Assembly (NCBI RefSeq): GCF_008124875.1 | Contig: NZ_VNIA01000009.1 | Span: forward strand, 1 to 36,292 | From: Tenacibaculum adriaticum | GTDB lineage: Bacteria > Bacteroidota > Bacteroidia > Flavobacteriales > Flavobacteriaceae | Direction of reading: 5' to 3' | Length of the DNA stretch: 36,292 nucleotides | In this document: positions 1 to 9,595 of the stretch, piece after piece | Layout of the letters: each line of letters starts with the position of its first letter | Numbering within the stretch: the stretch's first letter is position 1 | Notes under the pieces: model-generated | What the model was told of the DNA's origin: nothing | Database searches by the model: none | Seen by the model: only the letters and a program-made list of their open reading frames with translations | Position numbers and translations under genes: made by a program

Positions 1-374
1 ACGGATAGCTTTACCTATACGCTTTGTGATGACGATACGCCAACACCAAGTTGTTCAACTGCAACAGTAACGGTAACGGTAACCGATGAAGGAACGCCAG
101 TAGCAGCAGCAGATCCAACAGCGGCAACTACATCAGAAGACACATCAGTAACGACAGGAAATGTATTAACCAATGATACGGTAGTAGACGGAGCTACAAT
201 TACGAGTTTTGATGCAGTCAGTACAAATGGAGGTTCGGTAACTAGTAATGGAGACGGAACGTTTGTTTATACCCCAGCGACAGGATTTGTAGGAACGGAT
301 AGCTTTACCTATACGCTTTGTGATGACGATACGCCAACACCAAGTTGTTCAACTGCAACAGTAACGGTAACGGT
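1..374 (+). repeat. 294-bp tandem coding repeat (partial array)
   Basis: Bases 1-80 and 295-374 are identical, giving a 294-bp (98-codon) period. The array runs off the left edge, so the copy number is unknown. After base 374 the sequence diverges at once into non-repeated adhesin. Identity over 80 bp including third codon positions points to recent duplication or gene conversion. Confidence 0.9.
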
Positions 375-1590
375 TGATTCTTTGGTTGAAGAAATAATAG
401 CAAATGATGATACAAATGCATTTCCAATTTATTCTCAATATGGAGCAGTAAATGCGTTAAATATTGCAGATAACGATTTACTTAATGGATTCATAATCGT
501 TGTGGATGATATGAATTGGAGTATAGTAGATGGAAACATAGGAGGCTTTATATTATTAGATCCTACGACTGGATTTGCGAGTATAGCACCTGGTACACCA
601 GCAGGGACTTATACATTAACATATCAAGTATGTGAAAAGGTTAATCCTACCAATTGTGATACAGCTATACTGACTATAATTGTTTTAGATTCAAGATCAG
701 ATAATGAAACAATAATAGTTCTTGATGAAATAGTTATAAATGAAGATGAAGATCAATCGGTAGTAATAGATATTTATGCAAATGATAGTAACTTACCAAC
801 AAGTGGTACATTGGCAGTTACAGAGCCAGTAAATGGTATTGTTGAGATTACGGATCCAAACGGAACACCAAACGATCCGAGTGATGATGTAGTTACATAT
901 ACTCCAGACGCAGATTTTAACGGTACAGATTTATTTACATACACAATTTGTGATAATTCATCAACTCCAAATTGTAATACAGGTGTAGTAAAAATAACAG
1001 TAAATCCAATTAGTGACACTATAGATGATGAAGCAGAAACTACAAATGGAGCCTCAGTAGAAATAAATGTTTTAATAAATGATACATTTACAACGGATGC
1101 ACTAGCTGTTAGTGAAGTAAATGAACCAGAAAATGGTTCGGTAATTATTAATACTGACGGAACAATAACATACACTCCTAACGATGGTTTCGTAGGAATT
1201 GATACTTTTGTATATATAGTAACAGTTACAAATGCAGATGGAACAGTTACAGAAGAAACAGCTATAGTAACAGTGAGTGTAACAGATCCATGTATAACAG
1301 TTTATAATGAATTTAGTCCTAATAATGATGGTGTAAACGATTATTTAGTTATTAAATGTATCGATAAACCAGAATATGAAAATAATGTGTTAGAAATATT
1401 TAATAGATGGGGTAATACCGTGTATATAGGAAGAGGATACAATAATAGAGATGTAGTGTTTAAAGGAATTTCTAATGGTAGAGCAAATATAAACAGAGAT
1501 GAACAACTACCAGTAGGAACATATTTTTACGTGTTAGATTTAGGAGATGGAAGTCCAGTTAGAAAAGGTTGGATTTACATTAATAGATAA
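1..1590 (+). CDS. 3' part of large repeat adhesin with T9SS type B (CHU_C) C-terminal domain
   Basis: The frame is open from the first base of the window, so this is the last 529 residues of a longer cell-surface protein; no start lies in view. Residues 1-125 are the end of an array of about 98-residue cadherin/Ig-like units of the tandem-95 type, carrying motifs such as [20 protein letters not shown]. Two more divergent units follow at about 240-340 and 340-430. From about residue 432 comes the gliding-motility-associated C-terminal domain, shown by [21 protein letters not shown] and the closing [12 protein letters not shown]...GWIYINR. In this family that domain directs type IX secretion and surface attachment. 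The next gene is a PorP/SprF protein, the usual partner of CHU_C adhesins. The first 375 bases are clearly richer in GC (about 45%) than the rest (about 30%). The C-terminal class is firm; the ligand is unknown. Confidence 0.93.
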   Translation, partial: TDSFTYTLCDDDTPTPSCSTATVTVTVTDEGTPVAAADPTAATTSEDTSVTTGNVLTNDTVVDGATITSFDAVSTNGGSVTSNGDGTFVYTPATGFVGTDSFTYTLCDDDTPTPSCSTATVTVTVDSLVEEIIANDDTNAFPIYSQYGAVNALNIADNDLLNGFIIVVDDMNWSIVDGNIGGFILLDPTTGFASIAPGTPAGTYTLTYQVCEKVNPTNCDTAILTIIVLDSRSDNETIIVLDEIVINEDEDQSVVIDIYANDSNLPTSGTLAVTEPVNGIVEITDPNGTPNDPSDDVVTYTPDADFNGTDLFTYTICDNSSTPNCNTGVVKITVNPISDTIDDEAETTNGASVEINVLINDTFTTDALAVSEVNEPENGSVIINTDGTITYTPNDGFVGIDTFVYIVTVTNADGTVTEETAIVTVSVTDPCITVYNEFSPNNDGVNDYLVIKCIDKPEYENNVLEIFNRWGNTVYIGRGYNNRDVVFKGISNGRANINRDEQLPVGTYFYVLDLGDGSPVRKGWIYINR

Positions 1591-1612
1591 TAGAGTTAAT
1601 TAAATACAAGAG

Positions 1613-2533
1613 ATGAAATCATTTTTATCAATAAATTTAGTTTTAATAATGTGCATTTGTATGTTTTCAAGTATGCATGCACAACAAGATCCTCAATATA
1701 CTCAGTATATGTATAATACTATGGCAGTAAACCCAGCTTATGTTGGATCAAGAGGGCACACAGTAATAACTGCTCTTGGAAGAACCCAATGGGTAGGATT
1801 TGAAGGAGCTCCAGATACACAAACCTTAAGTTATGATACAGCAATTGGTTATAGTGGTTTAGGATTAGGTTTTAATTTAGTGAATGATAAAATTGGACCT
1901 TCTCATGAACTTTATTTTGATGGAAATGTATCATATACTATTGAAACAGGAGAAGATGGTAATTTAGCATTTGGATTGAAGTTAGGAGGACGATTATTAA
2001 ATATTGATTGGAGTATAGGAAGAACTCAAGACGCTGAACAGTTCCCAGATATAACTAACAAGTTTTTACCAACAATAGGTGCTGGTATCTATTATTATGA
2101 GCCAGAATGGTATATTGGGTTATCTGTACCAAATTTTTTGAGCCAAGAACATTATGATGATGATAGACCTAGAGGAGAAATTGCATCAGAACGATTACAT
2201 TTTTTCTTTATATCCGGTTATGTTTTTGATTTATCTGAAAGTATAAAATTTAAGCCTGCAGTTTTATTAAAAATTGTTTCAGGTGCACCATTGTCATTAG
2301 ATATTTCAGGGAATTTCTTGTTTGAAGAAAGATTTAGAGCTGGTTTGGCGTGGAGATGGGATGATTCTATTGCTGTTTTGTTAGGATTTCAAGCAAGTGA
2401 TGCACTTCATATCGGTTACGCATACGATTTAACAACTTCAAATTATAATGTAGCAAATTCAGGAACACATGAAATCATGTTACGTTATGAAATTTTTAGA
2501 CGAGAAAGAATGAAGTCTCCACGATTCTTCTAA
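1613..2533 (+). CDS. PorP/SprF family type IX secretion outer-membrane protein
   Basis: This 306-residue protein has a signal peptide ending SSMHA before Q24. The mature N-terminus, QQDPQYTQYMYNTMAVNPAY, is the hallmark of the PorP/SprF family (TIGR03519 class), and the rest alternates short amphipathic strands as in an outer-membrane beta-barrel. Family members work with the T9SS; in Flavobacterium SprF is needed for surface delivery of the adhesin SprB, and paralogues sit beside individual CHU_C proteins. Here it lies 22 bp after a CHU_C adhesin and 13 bp before a TPR/OmpA protein, the common three-gene layout. I infer it is dedicated to the upstream adhesin. It is a paralogue class, so I do not assign sprF itself. 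Confidence 0.92.
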   Translation: MKSFLSINLVLIMCICMFSSMHAQQDPQYTQYMYNTMAVNPAYVGSRGHTVITALGRTQWVGFEGAPDTQTLSYDTAIGYSGLGLGFNLVNDKIGPSHELYFDGNVSYTIETGEDGNLAFGLKLGGRLLNIDWSIGRTQDAEQFPDITNKFLPTIGAGIYYYEPEWYIGLSVPNFLSQEHYDDDRPRGEIASERLHFFFISGYVFDLSESIKFKPAVLLKIVSGAPLSLDISGNFLFEERFRAGLAWRWDDSIAVLLGFQASDALHIGYAYDLTTSNYNVANSGTHEIMLRYEIFRRERMKSPRFF

Positions 2534-2546
2534 AAGAGGATAAAAA

Positions 2547-4532
2547 ATGAAAATAAAAATACTTCTAGCGTTAATTATATTTGCTACGCAAAATTTTGCA
2601 CAAAGTAAAAGAGTTGCTGACAGGTATTATCATGAGTTCTCTTATGTAAGGGCAGCTAAATTATATGAAGCAATTTACCAAAAAGGAGACAGTTCAGCAT
2701 ATATATTAAAAAGATTGGGAGATTCTTATTACAAAAATGCAGAAACTGAAAAAGCTGAGTTCTGGTATAATAAATTAACAAAAAATTTTAAAAATACAGA
2801 AACGGATTACTTGTTTAAATATGCACAAGTTTTAAGAAGCAACGGAAAATACCAAAAATCAGATTCATTATTTTTAGTGTTAGCTGCAGAAGATAAGATG
2901 AGTAGTTTAAAGGAAGAAATTGAGAACGAAAGTTATTTTATAGATTATTCTAATACCAAAGAAAAGAGAATAAGTATAAGAAATTTAGCAATAAATACAC
3001 CATATTCAGATTTTGGTGGTTTCATTATAAACAGTGATGAAACTTATTTTGCATCAGCAGCACCAAAAGATTCTAGAAAACAAAAATTATACAGGTGGAA
3101 TAATCAACCTTTCTTAAATATTTATATGGCAAATAATTATATTATGCCATTAGAAGAATCGGAAAGAGATAGTGTGTTAGAATTAGAATATAAAACATTA
3201 ATACCCCCTCCAGTAAATACACAATATCACGAATCTACTCCTGTTTTCACAAAAGATGGTAAAACGATGTATTTTACCCGCGTTAATTTTGATGGAAAAA
3301 AACTAAAATCAGATAAAGGAGAAACTATAAATCTTAAATTATATAAAGCAAAATACTATAAAGGAAATTGGTTAGATGTAACTGAATTGCCATTTAATAA
3401 TAATGATTATTCTATAGGTCACCCAGCTTTAAGTATTGATGAAAAAACTTTGTACTTTGTTTCTGATATGCCAGGAGGTTTTGGAGAAACGGATATTTAT
3501 AAAGTTAATATTACTGAAGACGGTTATAGTGAGCCAGTAAATTTAGGATCTACTGTAAACACAAAGGGTAAAGAAATGTTTCCTTTTGTAGGAGAAGATA
3601 ATACATTATATTTTTCGTCTAATGGACATATTGGTCTTGGTTTGTTAGATATTTTTCAAACTAAAATACTAGAAAACAATACGTATAGTAAAGCTGTTAA
3701 TTTAGGGTATCCTTTTAATAGTAAAAAAGATGATTTTTCATTTTATTTAGATAAATCAAGTAGAAAAGGTTTCTTTTCCTCTAATAGAGATAAAGGAAAA
3801 GGCGATGATGATATTTATAGTTTTATTATTTATGATGATCCAAAACCAGAAATTTGTTTTCAAACAATTACAGGAATTATTAGAAGTAAACACGATAATT
3901 CACCAATAGCTTTTGCAAAGGTTAAATTAATAGATTCTAAAGGAGAAGTTGTTAAAGAGGTTGTATCTAGTGAAGATGGTTCTTATAAATTAGAAGAAGT
4001 GCCATGCGGAGATAGAAAGTATGTAGTTCATAGTAGTAAATTAGATTTTAAATCAAATAGTAATAACATAACGACTACTATGAAAAAAGGAAAAGTAATA
4101 GATGTAGATCTCACTTTAGCTCCATTAATTATTGGTAATCAAATTGTAATTAATTCAATTTACTTTGATTTCAATGAGTCTGACATTAGAGAAGATGCTG
4201 AATACGAATTAGAAAATATTGTAATAGTAATGAATAATCATCCAGATATGATTATTAAAATAGAATCTCACACAGATAGTAGAGGAGAGAAGGAATATAA
4301 TAGAAAACTGTCAGATAGAAGAGCAAAATCTACAAGAGATTTTATTATTTCTAGAGGGATAACTCCTGATAGAATTGAGAGCGCTATTGGTTATGGCGAG
4401 GATCAGTTATTAAATAATTGTGATGATGCCAATAGAAAAAAATGCACAGAAGAAGAACATCAGTTAAATAGACGTTCTTATTTTTATATTGTTAAAGGCG
4501 GAAGCGGAGTAGATATAGAAAACAAAAAATAG
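2547..4532 (+). CDS. TPR / PD40 / OmpA-domain envelope protein, T9SS-associated
   Basis: This 661-residue protein has a signal peptide ending NFAQ (about residue 19). TPR-like helices span about 25-120. WD40-like PD40 strands follow at about 150-430, with repeated motifs such as ESTPVFTKDGKTMYFTR and HPALSIDEKTLYFVSD. A carboxypeptidase-regulatory-like beta domain lies at about 438-525 and a C-terminal OmpA domain at about 535-650, with YFDFNESDI, SHTDSRG and the NRRSYFYIV end. OmpA domains bind peptidoglycan, and the architecture matches the PorE-like partner often found after PorP/SprF genes. It probably anchors the adhesin export complex to the cell wall. It closes the adhesin operon; a strong hairpin terminator follows 50 bp later. 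Confidence 0.9.
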   Translation: MKIKILLALIIFATQNFAQSKRVADRYYHEFSYVRAAKLYEAIYQKGDSSAYILKRLGDSYYKNAETEKAEFWYNKLTKNFKNTETDYLFKYAQVLRSNGKYQKSDSLFLVLAAEDKMSSLKEEIENESYFIDYSNTKEKRISIRNLAINTPYSDFGGFIINSDETYFASAAPKDSRKQKLYRWNNQPFLNIYMANNYIMPLEESERDSVLELEYKTLIPPPVNTQYHESTPVFTKDGKTMYFTRVNFDGKKLKSDKGETINLKLYKAKYYKGNWLDVTELPFNNNDYSIGHPALSIDEKTLYFVSDMPGGFGETDIYKVNITEDGYSEPVNLGSTVNTKGKEMFPFVGEDNTLYFSSNGHIGLGLLDIFQTKILENNTYSKAVNLGYPFNSKKDDFSFYLDKSSRKGFFSSNRDKGKGDDDIYSFIIYDDPKPEICFQTITGIIRSKHDNSPIAFAKVKLIDSKGEVVKEVVSSEDGSYKLEEVPCGDRKYVVHSSKLDFKSNSNNITTTMKKGKVIDVDLTLAPLIIGNQIVINSIYFDFNESDIREDAEYELENIVIVMNNHPDMIIKIESHTDSRGEKEYNRKLSDRRAKSTRDFIISRGITPDRIESAIGYGEDQLLNNCDDANRKKCTEEEHQLNRRSYFYIVKGGSGVDIENKK

Positions 4533-4582
4533 ACCATTATTGATAAAAAAAAATAAGTAGATAGTAATTAATTAAAATTTTT

Positions 4583-4613
4583 AAACTCCAGTATTTATAC
4601 TGGAGTTTTTTAT
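4583..4613 (+). terminator. Rho-independent terminator of adhesin operon
   Basis: An 11-bp perfect stem (4583-4593 with 4598-4608) closes a TTTA loop and runs into a T-rich tail. It lies between the OmpA gene and the next lipoprotein gene, so the latter has its own promoter. Confidence 0.88.
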
Positions 4614-4676
4614 TGAAATTAATGAAAATAAAAATATTAATACATCGTTATAAAGTAAAACTAAAACTAATTAATT

Positions 4677-5546
4677 ATGAGAAAAATAGTTGTCCCCCTG
4701 ACGATTTTAGTATTAACGATGTCTTCGTGTGTGTCCAAAAAAAAGTATGTAGCATTAGAACAACAATATAATGATACGAGAGGAAATCTACAAAAAACAA
4801 CACTTGAGAAAGAAGAATTAGAAGCAAAATTTGCTAAAATAGAGAAACGTGTAGATGATTATAACGAAAAAATCAACTCATTAAAAAGTCTGAACGGAAC
4901 TTTAGAAGAAGAAAATAACGTAAAATTAGATATGGTAGATAATACAGCTTTAATATCTAATTCATTGAAACAGCGAATGCGTGAAACGTTACAAAATGTT
5001 AATCCAGCAGAATTAGCAAAAGCTAAAACTTTGAAAGACTCTATGAATGTAGCAGTTGCTTATAATCTCAAAAAATCGATTAATACTTCTACTTTGGAAA
5101 ACTCGGACGATATTAATATAGATATTGATAAGACTGTAGTAATGATTTCTGTATCTGATAATTTATTATTTAACACAGCTAGCTACAATGTGAAAAGAAA
5201 AGCATATAAACTTATTGAGCAATTAGCAAATGTTATTAATTCAGAACCTAGTATGGATGTAATGATTGAAGGACATACAGATTCTAGAACAATTAATAAT
5301 GCCGTTATTAAAGATAATTGGGATTTAAGTGTAAAGAGAGCAACGTCTATTGTACGTATTTTAGAAAAGAATTACGGAGTTCCTCCTAATAGATTAATAG
5401 CATCGGGTAGAGGAAGTTCAGTACCTTTATTTGAAAATGATACAAAAGAAAATAGAGCACGTAACCGTAGAACGAGAATTGTAATTTTACCAAACCTTGA
5501 TAAATTTTTTGGTTTACTAGCTCAAAATGAAACCATCCAACCCTAA
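4677..5546 (+). CDS. OmpA-family peptidoglycan-binding lipoprotein
   Basis: This 289-residue protein begins with a lipoprotein signal ending MSSC (Cys18), followed by KKKY. A charged coiled-coil stretch spans about 25-80. The C-terminal OmpA/MotB domain is at about 165-275, with LLFNTASY, IEGHTDSR, the GRGSS turn and NRRTRIVILP at its end. It should sit as a lipid-anchored outer-membrane protein with the OmpA domain binding peptidoglycan in the periplasm. It is a single-gene unit between two hairpin terminators and follows the T9SS adhesin cluster, though it need not be part of it. The ATG at 4677 fits the signal peptide. The role beyond envelope attachment is unknown. Confidence 0.9.
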   Translation: MRKIVVPLTILVLTMSSCVSKKKYVALEQQYNDTRGNLQKTTLEKEELEAKFAKIEKRVDDYNEKINSLKSLNGTLEEENNVKLDMVDNTALISNSLKQRMRETLQNVNPAELAKAKTLKDSMNVAVAYNLKKSINTSTLENSDDINIDIDKTVVMISVSDNLLFNTASYNVKRKAYKLIEQLANVINSEPSMDVMIEGHTDSRTINNAVIKDNWDLSVKRATSIVRILEKNYGVPPNRLIASGRGSSVPLFENDTKENRARNRRTRIVILPNLDKFFGLLAQNETIQP

Positions 5547-5568
5547 GTTGACTATTTTTAAATATAAG

Positions 5569-5606
5569 ACCTCCTCCTTTATCCTTAAAGTAGGAGGTTT
5601 TATTTT
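5569..5606 (+). terminator. Rho-independent terminator
   Basis: The stem 5569-5580 / 5587-5598 has one mismatch, a six-base loop and a T-rich run to about 5606. It sits just after the OmpA lipoprotein gene and before the convergent gene ending at 5621. Confidence 0.8.
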
Positions 5607-5620
5607 TATTCACTCAATTC

Positions 5621-6070
5621 TTAAGCAATTGCTTTAGGAACTTTGTAGTTTTTGTAAAATTGCATTAGTATAAAAGAACAAATTACAGACGATGCAATAC
5701 CTTCTATAGCTAAAGCAAAAACCATTTTAGTTAAATTTAAACCTTGCCCCCAAAAGGAAGAATTTTCAAGAACAGTAATAAAATCAGGTTGAATAAAACC
5801 GACATAAATCATTAAACCAATAATTGTAAAAGCAACTCCTAATACTGATGTTGCTATGCCTACAGAAAAATTATTAATATATAAATTTTCTTTATTGCTT
5901 TCCATGTTTGTTTTAATAGCGTTATTTACACCCCATAAAACAAAAATGAAATTTAAAAATCGAAGTTCAGAAACATTATCCAAACCCAATAGTTTCATCA
6001 AAATAAAAAATACCACAATACCCGCATAAATTAAAAAGGCATTTTTTAATATTATTTTAGTTGTACTCAT
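5621..6070 (-). CDS. Small integral membrane protein of unknown function
   Basis: The 149-residue product has four likely membrane helices at about 8-28, 38-52, 66-92 and 110-140, and no catalytic motif I recognise. The third helix carries GIATSVLGVAFTIIGLMIYV. The organisation resembles small DUF4199-type proteins of Bacteroidota, but I cannot assign a family. It is monocistronic by layout: a convergent terminator lies beyond its stop, and its own promoter (TTG, 20 bp, TATCTTTA) lies just upstream at 6105-6135. The start ATG at 6070 lies a sensible distance below that promoter. Confidence 0.75.
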   Translation of the reverse strand: MSTTKIILKNAFLIYAGIVVFFILMKLLGLDNVSELRFLNFIFVLWGVNNAIKTNMESNKENLYINNFSVGIATSVLGVAFTIIGLMIYVGFIQPDFITVLENSSFWGQGLNLTKMVFALAIEGIASSVICSFILMQFYKNYKVPKAIA

Positions 6071-6104
6071 AAGGCCGAAGTTTTTAGTTAAAAATCCTTT
6101 GCCT

Positions 6105-6135
6105 TAAAGATACGTAATAATTAAATGTAAATCAA
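6105..6135 (-). promoter_or_regulatory. Bacteroidota-type promoter for the 5621-6070 gene
   Basis: On the minus strand a TTG (6133-6135) is followed after 20 bases by TATCTTTA (6105-6112), close to the Bacteroidota TTTG / TAnnTTTG consensus with one mismatch. The start codon is 35 bp downstream. Confidence 0.6.
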
Positions 6136-6139
6136 CAGG

Positions 6140-9037
6140 TTATATTAATGCTTCTTTTAAAATAGTAACAGAATGCTTCGAAATACGTTTGGTACCATCA
6201 AAAATTTGATGTCTGCAACTTGTACCAGAAGCAACAATTTCGGTATCTGTTGAACAGCTTCTTATCTTTGGGAATAAAGTATCTTCACCTACTTGCATAC
6301 TTACTTCGTAATGCTCTTTCTCATAACCAAAAGAACCTGCCATTCCACAACATCCCGTATTCATAATTGTTACCGAATAATTTTCAGGAATGTTCAATAC
6401 CGAAAAACTTGCATGTGTACTCGACAAAGCCTTTTGATGACAATGACCGTGGATTTTAAGTTTTTTAGTTTCATTTGTAAAAAGAGAAGTGTTAATATTT
6501 CCTTTTTCAAATTCCTTAGCTAAAAACTCTTCAATTGTAAATGTGTTTTCAGCAATTTTTTCTGCGGCAGTTTTATCATCAGCTAAACGAATATATTCAT
6601 CACGAAACGTTAAAATAGCCGATGGCTCAATTCCTATTAGCGGATTTTCGTCAGAAATCAAACTTTTAAAAAATGCAACATTTTTGTTAGCGATAGCTTT
6701 AGCTTCCTTTAAAAAGCCTTTAGATATATAACTTCTTCCACTTTCTTCATGATTCGCTATTTCAACTTTATAACCTAATTTGTTTAGTAAAATAACAGCA
6801 TCCTTTCCAATTTCAGCATCGTAAAAGTTGGTGAACTCGTCATTAAAAAGATATATTTTTTTTCCTCCGCTAGCTACATGTTGGTTATTGTACCAAGTAC
6901 TTAATGTTTGTTTAGCTAGTTTAGGAACACTTCTTTCTGTAGCAACTCCCATCACTTTTTTTGCTAAACTAGTATTAGTTATAAGGTTGGTAATTGTAGG
7001 AAATTTACTCCCCAATTTATTGTATTTAGTATTGTTAGCAAATAATTTACTTCTGAAAGAATAGCCGTTTTCTTCTTGGTATTGATATAGGAACTCTGCT
7101 TTTAACGAAGCTACATCAACATTACTTGGACATTCACTAGCACAAGCTTTACAACTTAAACAAAGGTCAAAAACCTCTTTTAATTCTTTATGGTTGAATT
7201 TGTTTGCCTTTTCTGAATTTGTTAAAAATTCACGTAAAGTATTTGCACGAGCTCTAGTTGTATCTTTTTCGTTTCTGGTAGCCCTGTAACTCGGGCATAG
7301 AGTTCCGCCAGCTTCTGGTGATTTTCTACAATCACCAGAACCATTACATTTTTCTGCTAATCTTAATATCCCTTCACTATCCGAAAAATCTTGAATTGTT
7401 TTTATTTCCGGCTCAATTCTATCAATTTCATATCGTAAGCTTTTATCCATCGGAAAAGCATCGGTAATTTTTCCTTTGTTAAAAACGTTATTAGGATCGA
7501 ATGCTTTTTTAATTCTACGTAATAATTGATAATTCTTTTCACCAATCATTAACGGAATAAACTCTGCACGTACAATTCCGTCTCCATGTTCACCACTAAA
7601 CGAACCGTTGTATTTCTTTACTAACTCAGCAGTTTCAGTTGTTATTTTTCTGAATAAAATAACATCTTCAGATTTCTTTAAATTTAGAATAGGACGAAGG
7701 TGAAGTTCACCAGCACCAGCGTGTGCATAATAAACAGCACGTTGCTGATATTTATCCATGATAGCAGAAAACTCTTCGATGTATTCTGGTAAGTCATTTA
7801 AATCGACTGCCGTATCTTCAATACAAGCAACTGCTTTATCATCACCAATCATATTTCCTAGTAAACCCAAACCGGCCTTTCGTAAATCGAGCACTTTGTT
7901 AATATCATTTCCATATATTTTAGGATGATGATATCCGAAGTTATTTTCTTTTAAATCTTTAATAAGTTTATCAGCTAATTGTTCAGTTTTTTCAATTGAA
8001 TCTGATTTAACTTCAAGCATTAAAACAGCCAGAGGATCTCCCTGTAAGAAGAAACGGTTTTGTGATTGTTCACGATTACTTTTAGTACAGTCTAAGACCA
8101 CTTTATCCATCAGCTCACAAGTGAATAAGTTATGTTTCATGGCAACAACAGTTGCTTTTAAACTTTCATTTACGCTTGTAAAATGTGGACAAACCATAAT
8201 ACTATGTGCAGGAGGAAGGTCGTCTAATTGAATAGTAATAGCAGTAGAAAATGCTAAAGTACCTTCGCTACCGGATAAAAATTTTGCTACATTGATGGTT
8301 GATTCAGTTCCTCCAAATAAATTTGAAGTTAAAAACTCATCAATGGCATATCCTGTATTTCTTCTATGGATGGTTTCCTTTGGAAATTGACCTTTTATTT
8401 CTTGTTGCGTTTCTGGTGAACTCAATTCAAAAAAGATAGATTGATAAATTTTTCCTTCTAGGGTATCTTGAAATGATTTCTGTTTAAATTCATTTGATGA
8501 AATTTCAGAAAAAGTAGCTAAACTTCCGTCAGATAAAATAGCATCTATAGCCAAAACTTTATCGCGTGTAACTCCATATTGAATGGAAGTGCTTCCTGAT
8601 GAATTATTACCAACCATTCCACCAATCATACATCTGTTTGATGTTGATGTATTCGGACCAAAAAACAATCCGAAAGGTTGTAAAAATCTATTTAAATCGT
8701 CTCGTATTACTCCTGGTTCAACTGTAATGGTTTTGTTGATTTCATCAAAGGCTAAAATACTAGTAAAATGTTTAGAAACATCTACTACGATTCCTTCACC
8801 CACACATTGTCCAGCTAAAGATGTTCCTGCTGTTCTAGGAATTAATGTGGTATTATTTTTAGTAGCAAAACCAATTAATAGCTGAATATCCTTTACATTT
8901 TCAGGAAAAGCTACTGCTAAGGGAATCTTGCGATACACAGAGGCATCGGTTGCATATAAACTTTTGTGTAAATCATCAAAAAATAATTCTCCTGTTAAAG
9001 AATCATTCAATTGTTGTAAAGTAGTATGGTTAATCAT
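6140..9037 (-). CDS. FAD/Fe-S oxidoreductase, probable D-2-hydroxyglutarate dehydrogenase (YdiJ type)
   Basis: This 965-residue fusion enzyme has an FAD-binding PCMH domain at about 38-175 (PRTAGTSLAGQC at 68-79), an FAD-oxidase C domain at about 275-525 (HAGAGELHLRP at 439-449, SGEHGDG at 481-487), ferredoxin-like Cys clusters C564/C570/C581 and C626/C629/C632/C636, and two C-terminal Cys-rich CCG-type motifs (HGHCHQKAL and NTGCCGMAGSFG). The layout and length match E. coli YdiJ (about 1018 residues), which oxidises D-2-hydroxyglutarate to 2-oxoglutarate; D-lactate dehydrogenases share the parts. It overlaps the upstream Lrp gene by 8 bp, and an HglS gene, which makes D-2-hydroxyglutarate, lies beyond. 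That context favours D-2-hydroxyglutarate as substrate. Cytoplasmic or membrane-associated; the electron acceptor is unknown. Confidence 0.85.
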   Translation of the reverse strand: MINHTTLQQLNDSLTGELFFDDLHKSLYATDASVYRKIPLAVAFPENVKDIQLLIGFATKNNTTLIPRTAGTSLAGQCVGEGIVVDVSKHFTSILAFDEINKTITVEPGVIRDDLNRFLQPFGLFFGPNTSTSNRCMIGGMVGNNSSGSTSIQYGVTRDKVLAIDAILSDGSLATFSEISSNEFKQKSFQDTLEGKIYQSIFFELSSPETQQEIKGQFPKETIHRRNTGYAIDEFLTSNLFGGTESTINVAKFLSGSEGTLAFSTAITIQLDDLPPAHSIMVCPHFTSVNESLKATVVAMKHNLFTCELMDKVVLDCTKSNREQSQNRFFLQGDPLAVLMLEVKSDSIEKTEQLADKLIKDLKENNFGYHHPKIYGNDINKVLDLRKAGLGLLGNMIGDDKAVACIEDTAVDLNDLPEYIEEFSAIMDKYQQRAVYYAHAGAGELHLRPILNLKKSEDVILFRKITTETAELVKKYNGSFSGEHGDGIVRAEFIPLMIGEKNYQLLRRIKKAFDPNNVFNKGKITDAFPMDKSLRYEIDRIEPEIKTIQDFSDSEGILRLAEKCNGSGDCRKSPEAGGTLCPSYRATRNEKDTTRARANTLREFLTNSEKANKFNHKELKEVFDLCLSCKACASECPSNVDVASLKAEFLYQYQEENGYSFRSKLFANNTKYNKLGSKFPTITNLITNTSLAKKVMGVATERSVPKLAKQTLSTWYNNQHVASGGKKIYLFNDEFTNFYDAEIGKDAVILLNKLGYKVEIANHEESGRSYISKGFLKEAKAIANKNVAFFKSLISDENPLIGIEPSAILTFRDEYIRLADDKTAAEKIAENTFTIEEFLAKEFEKGNINTSLFTNETKKLKIHGHCHQKALSSTHASFSVLNIPENYSVTIMNTGCCGMAGSFGYEKEHYEVSMQVGEDTLFPKIRSCSTDTEIVASGTSCRHQIFDGTKRISKHSVTILKEALI

Positions 9038-9503
9038 TTTTTAGCGAATCAATTGGAACATTTCGTTTAAAACAAGTATCAAAACAAATAAAGGTATCGG
9101 TACCTGCAACTCCGTTTATTAAATGAACTTTATCGTATAAAATTTTTTGTAAATGCTCATTGTCTTTAGCAAATATCAGAATAAAAATCGCATAATTACC
9201 AGAAACAAAATTACATTCTATAATTTCGTTAATTTTAGATAATTCTTTCATTACTTCTTTAGCAAAACGAGCTTCTCGTAAACGAATACCGGTATAAGAT
9301 TTGGTTTTATAGCCTAGTTTTTTCTCATCAAGCACAAAAGCAGCATTCGTTATAATACCTTCATCTGTTAATTTTTTTATGCGTTGATGTATAAGTGAAT
9401 TAGATACTTTTAGTTCGTCAGCAATTTGAGAATAGGCTTTACGAGCATCACTTCTTAATTGTAATAATATTTGCTGATCTATATAATCAAATTGATTTTT
9501 CAA
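9030..9503 (-). CDS. Lrp/AsnC family transcriptional regulator
   Basis: The 157-residue protein has an N-terminal helix-turn-helix at about 5-60 (DQQILLQLRSDARKAYSQIA and VSNSLIHQRIKKL) and a RAM/AsnC ligand-binding domain at about 65-150. The only plausible start is TTG at 9503: an in-frame stop lies nine codons upstream and there is no nearby ATG. Its end overlaps the dehydrogenase start by 8 bp, so the two are translationally linked. Lrp/AsnC proteins sense amino acids or relatives; between an hglS homologue and a D-2-hydroxyglutarate dehydrogenase, lysine or 2-aminoadipate is a reasonable ligand guess, not shown by sequence. Confidence 0.9.
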   Translation of the reverse strand: MKNQFDYIDQQILLQLRSDARKAYSQIADELKVSNSLIHQRIKKLTDEGIITNAAFVLDEKKLGYKTKSYTGIRLREARFAKEVMKELSKINEIIECNFVSGNYAIFILIFAKDNEHLQKILYDKVHLINGVAGTDTFICFDTCFKRNVPIDSLKND

Positions 9504-9552
9504 AGGAATAATTTTATTATGTTTTTGTTAGAATGAGCCTAATTTAAGCTTA

Positions 9553-9581
9553 AAAGAGATTACCTTATGAGTAATCTCTTT
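9553..9581 (-). terminator. Hairpin after hglS
   Basis: An 11-bp inverted repeat (9553-9563 / 9571-9581) lies 15 bp past the hglS stop on the minus strand. The T-tract is short, so termination may be partial and allow read-through into lrp. Confidence 0.6.
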
Positions 9582-9595
9582 GATTATATATTGTA

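Noticed and set aside
774..1175. 133-codon minus-strand frame inside the adhesin
   Set aside because: It is antisense to a clear CHU_C adhesin frame; the Val/Ser/Thr-rich product mirrors the repeat composition.
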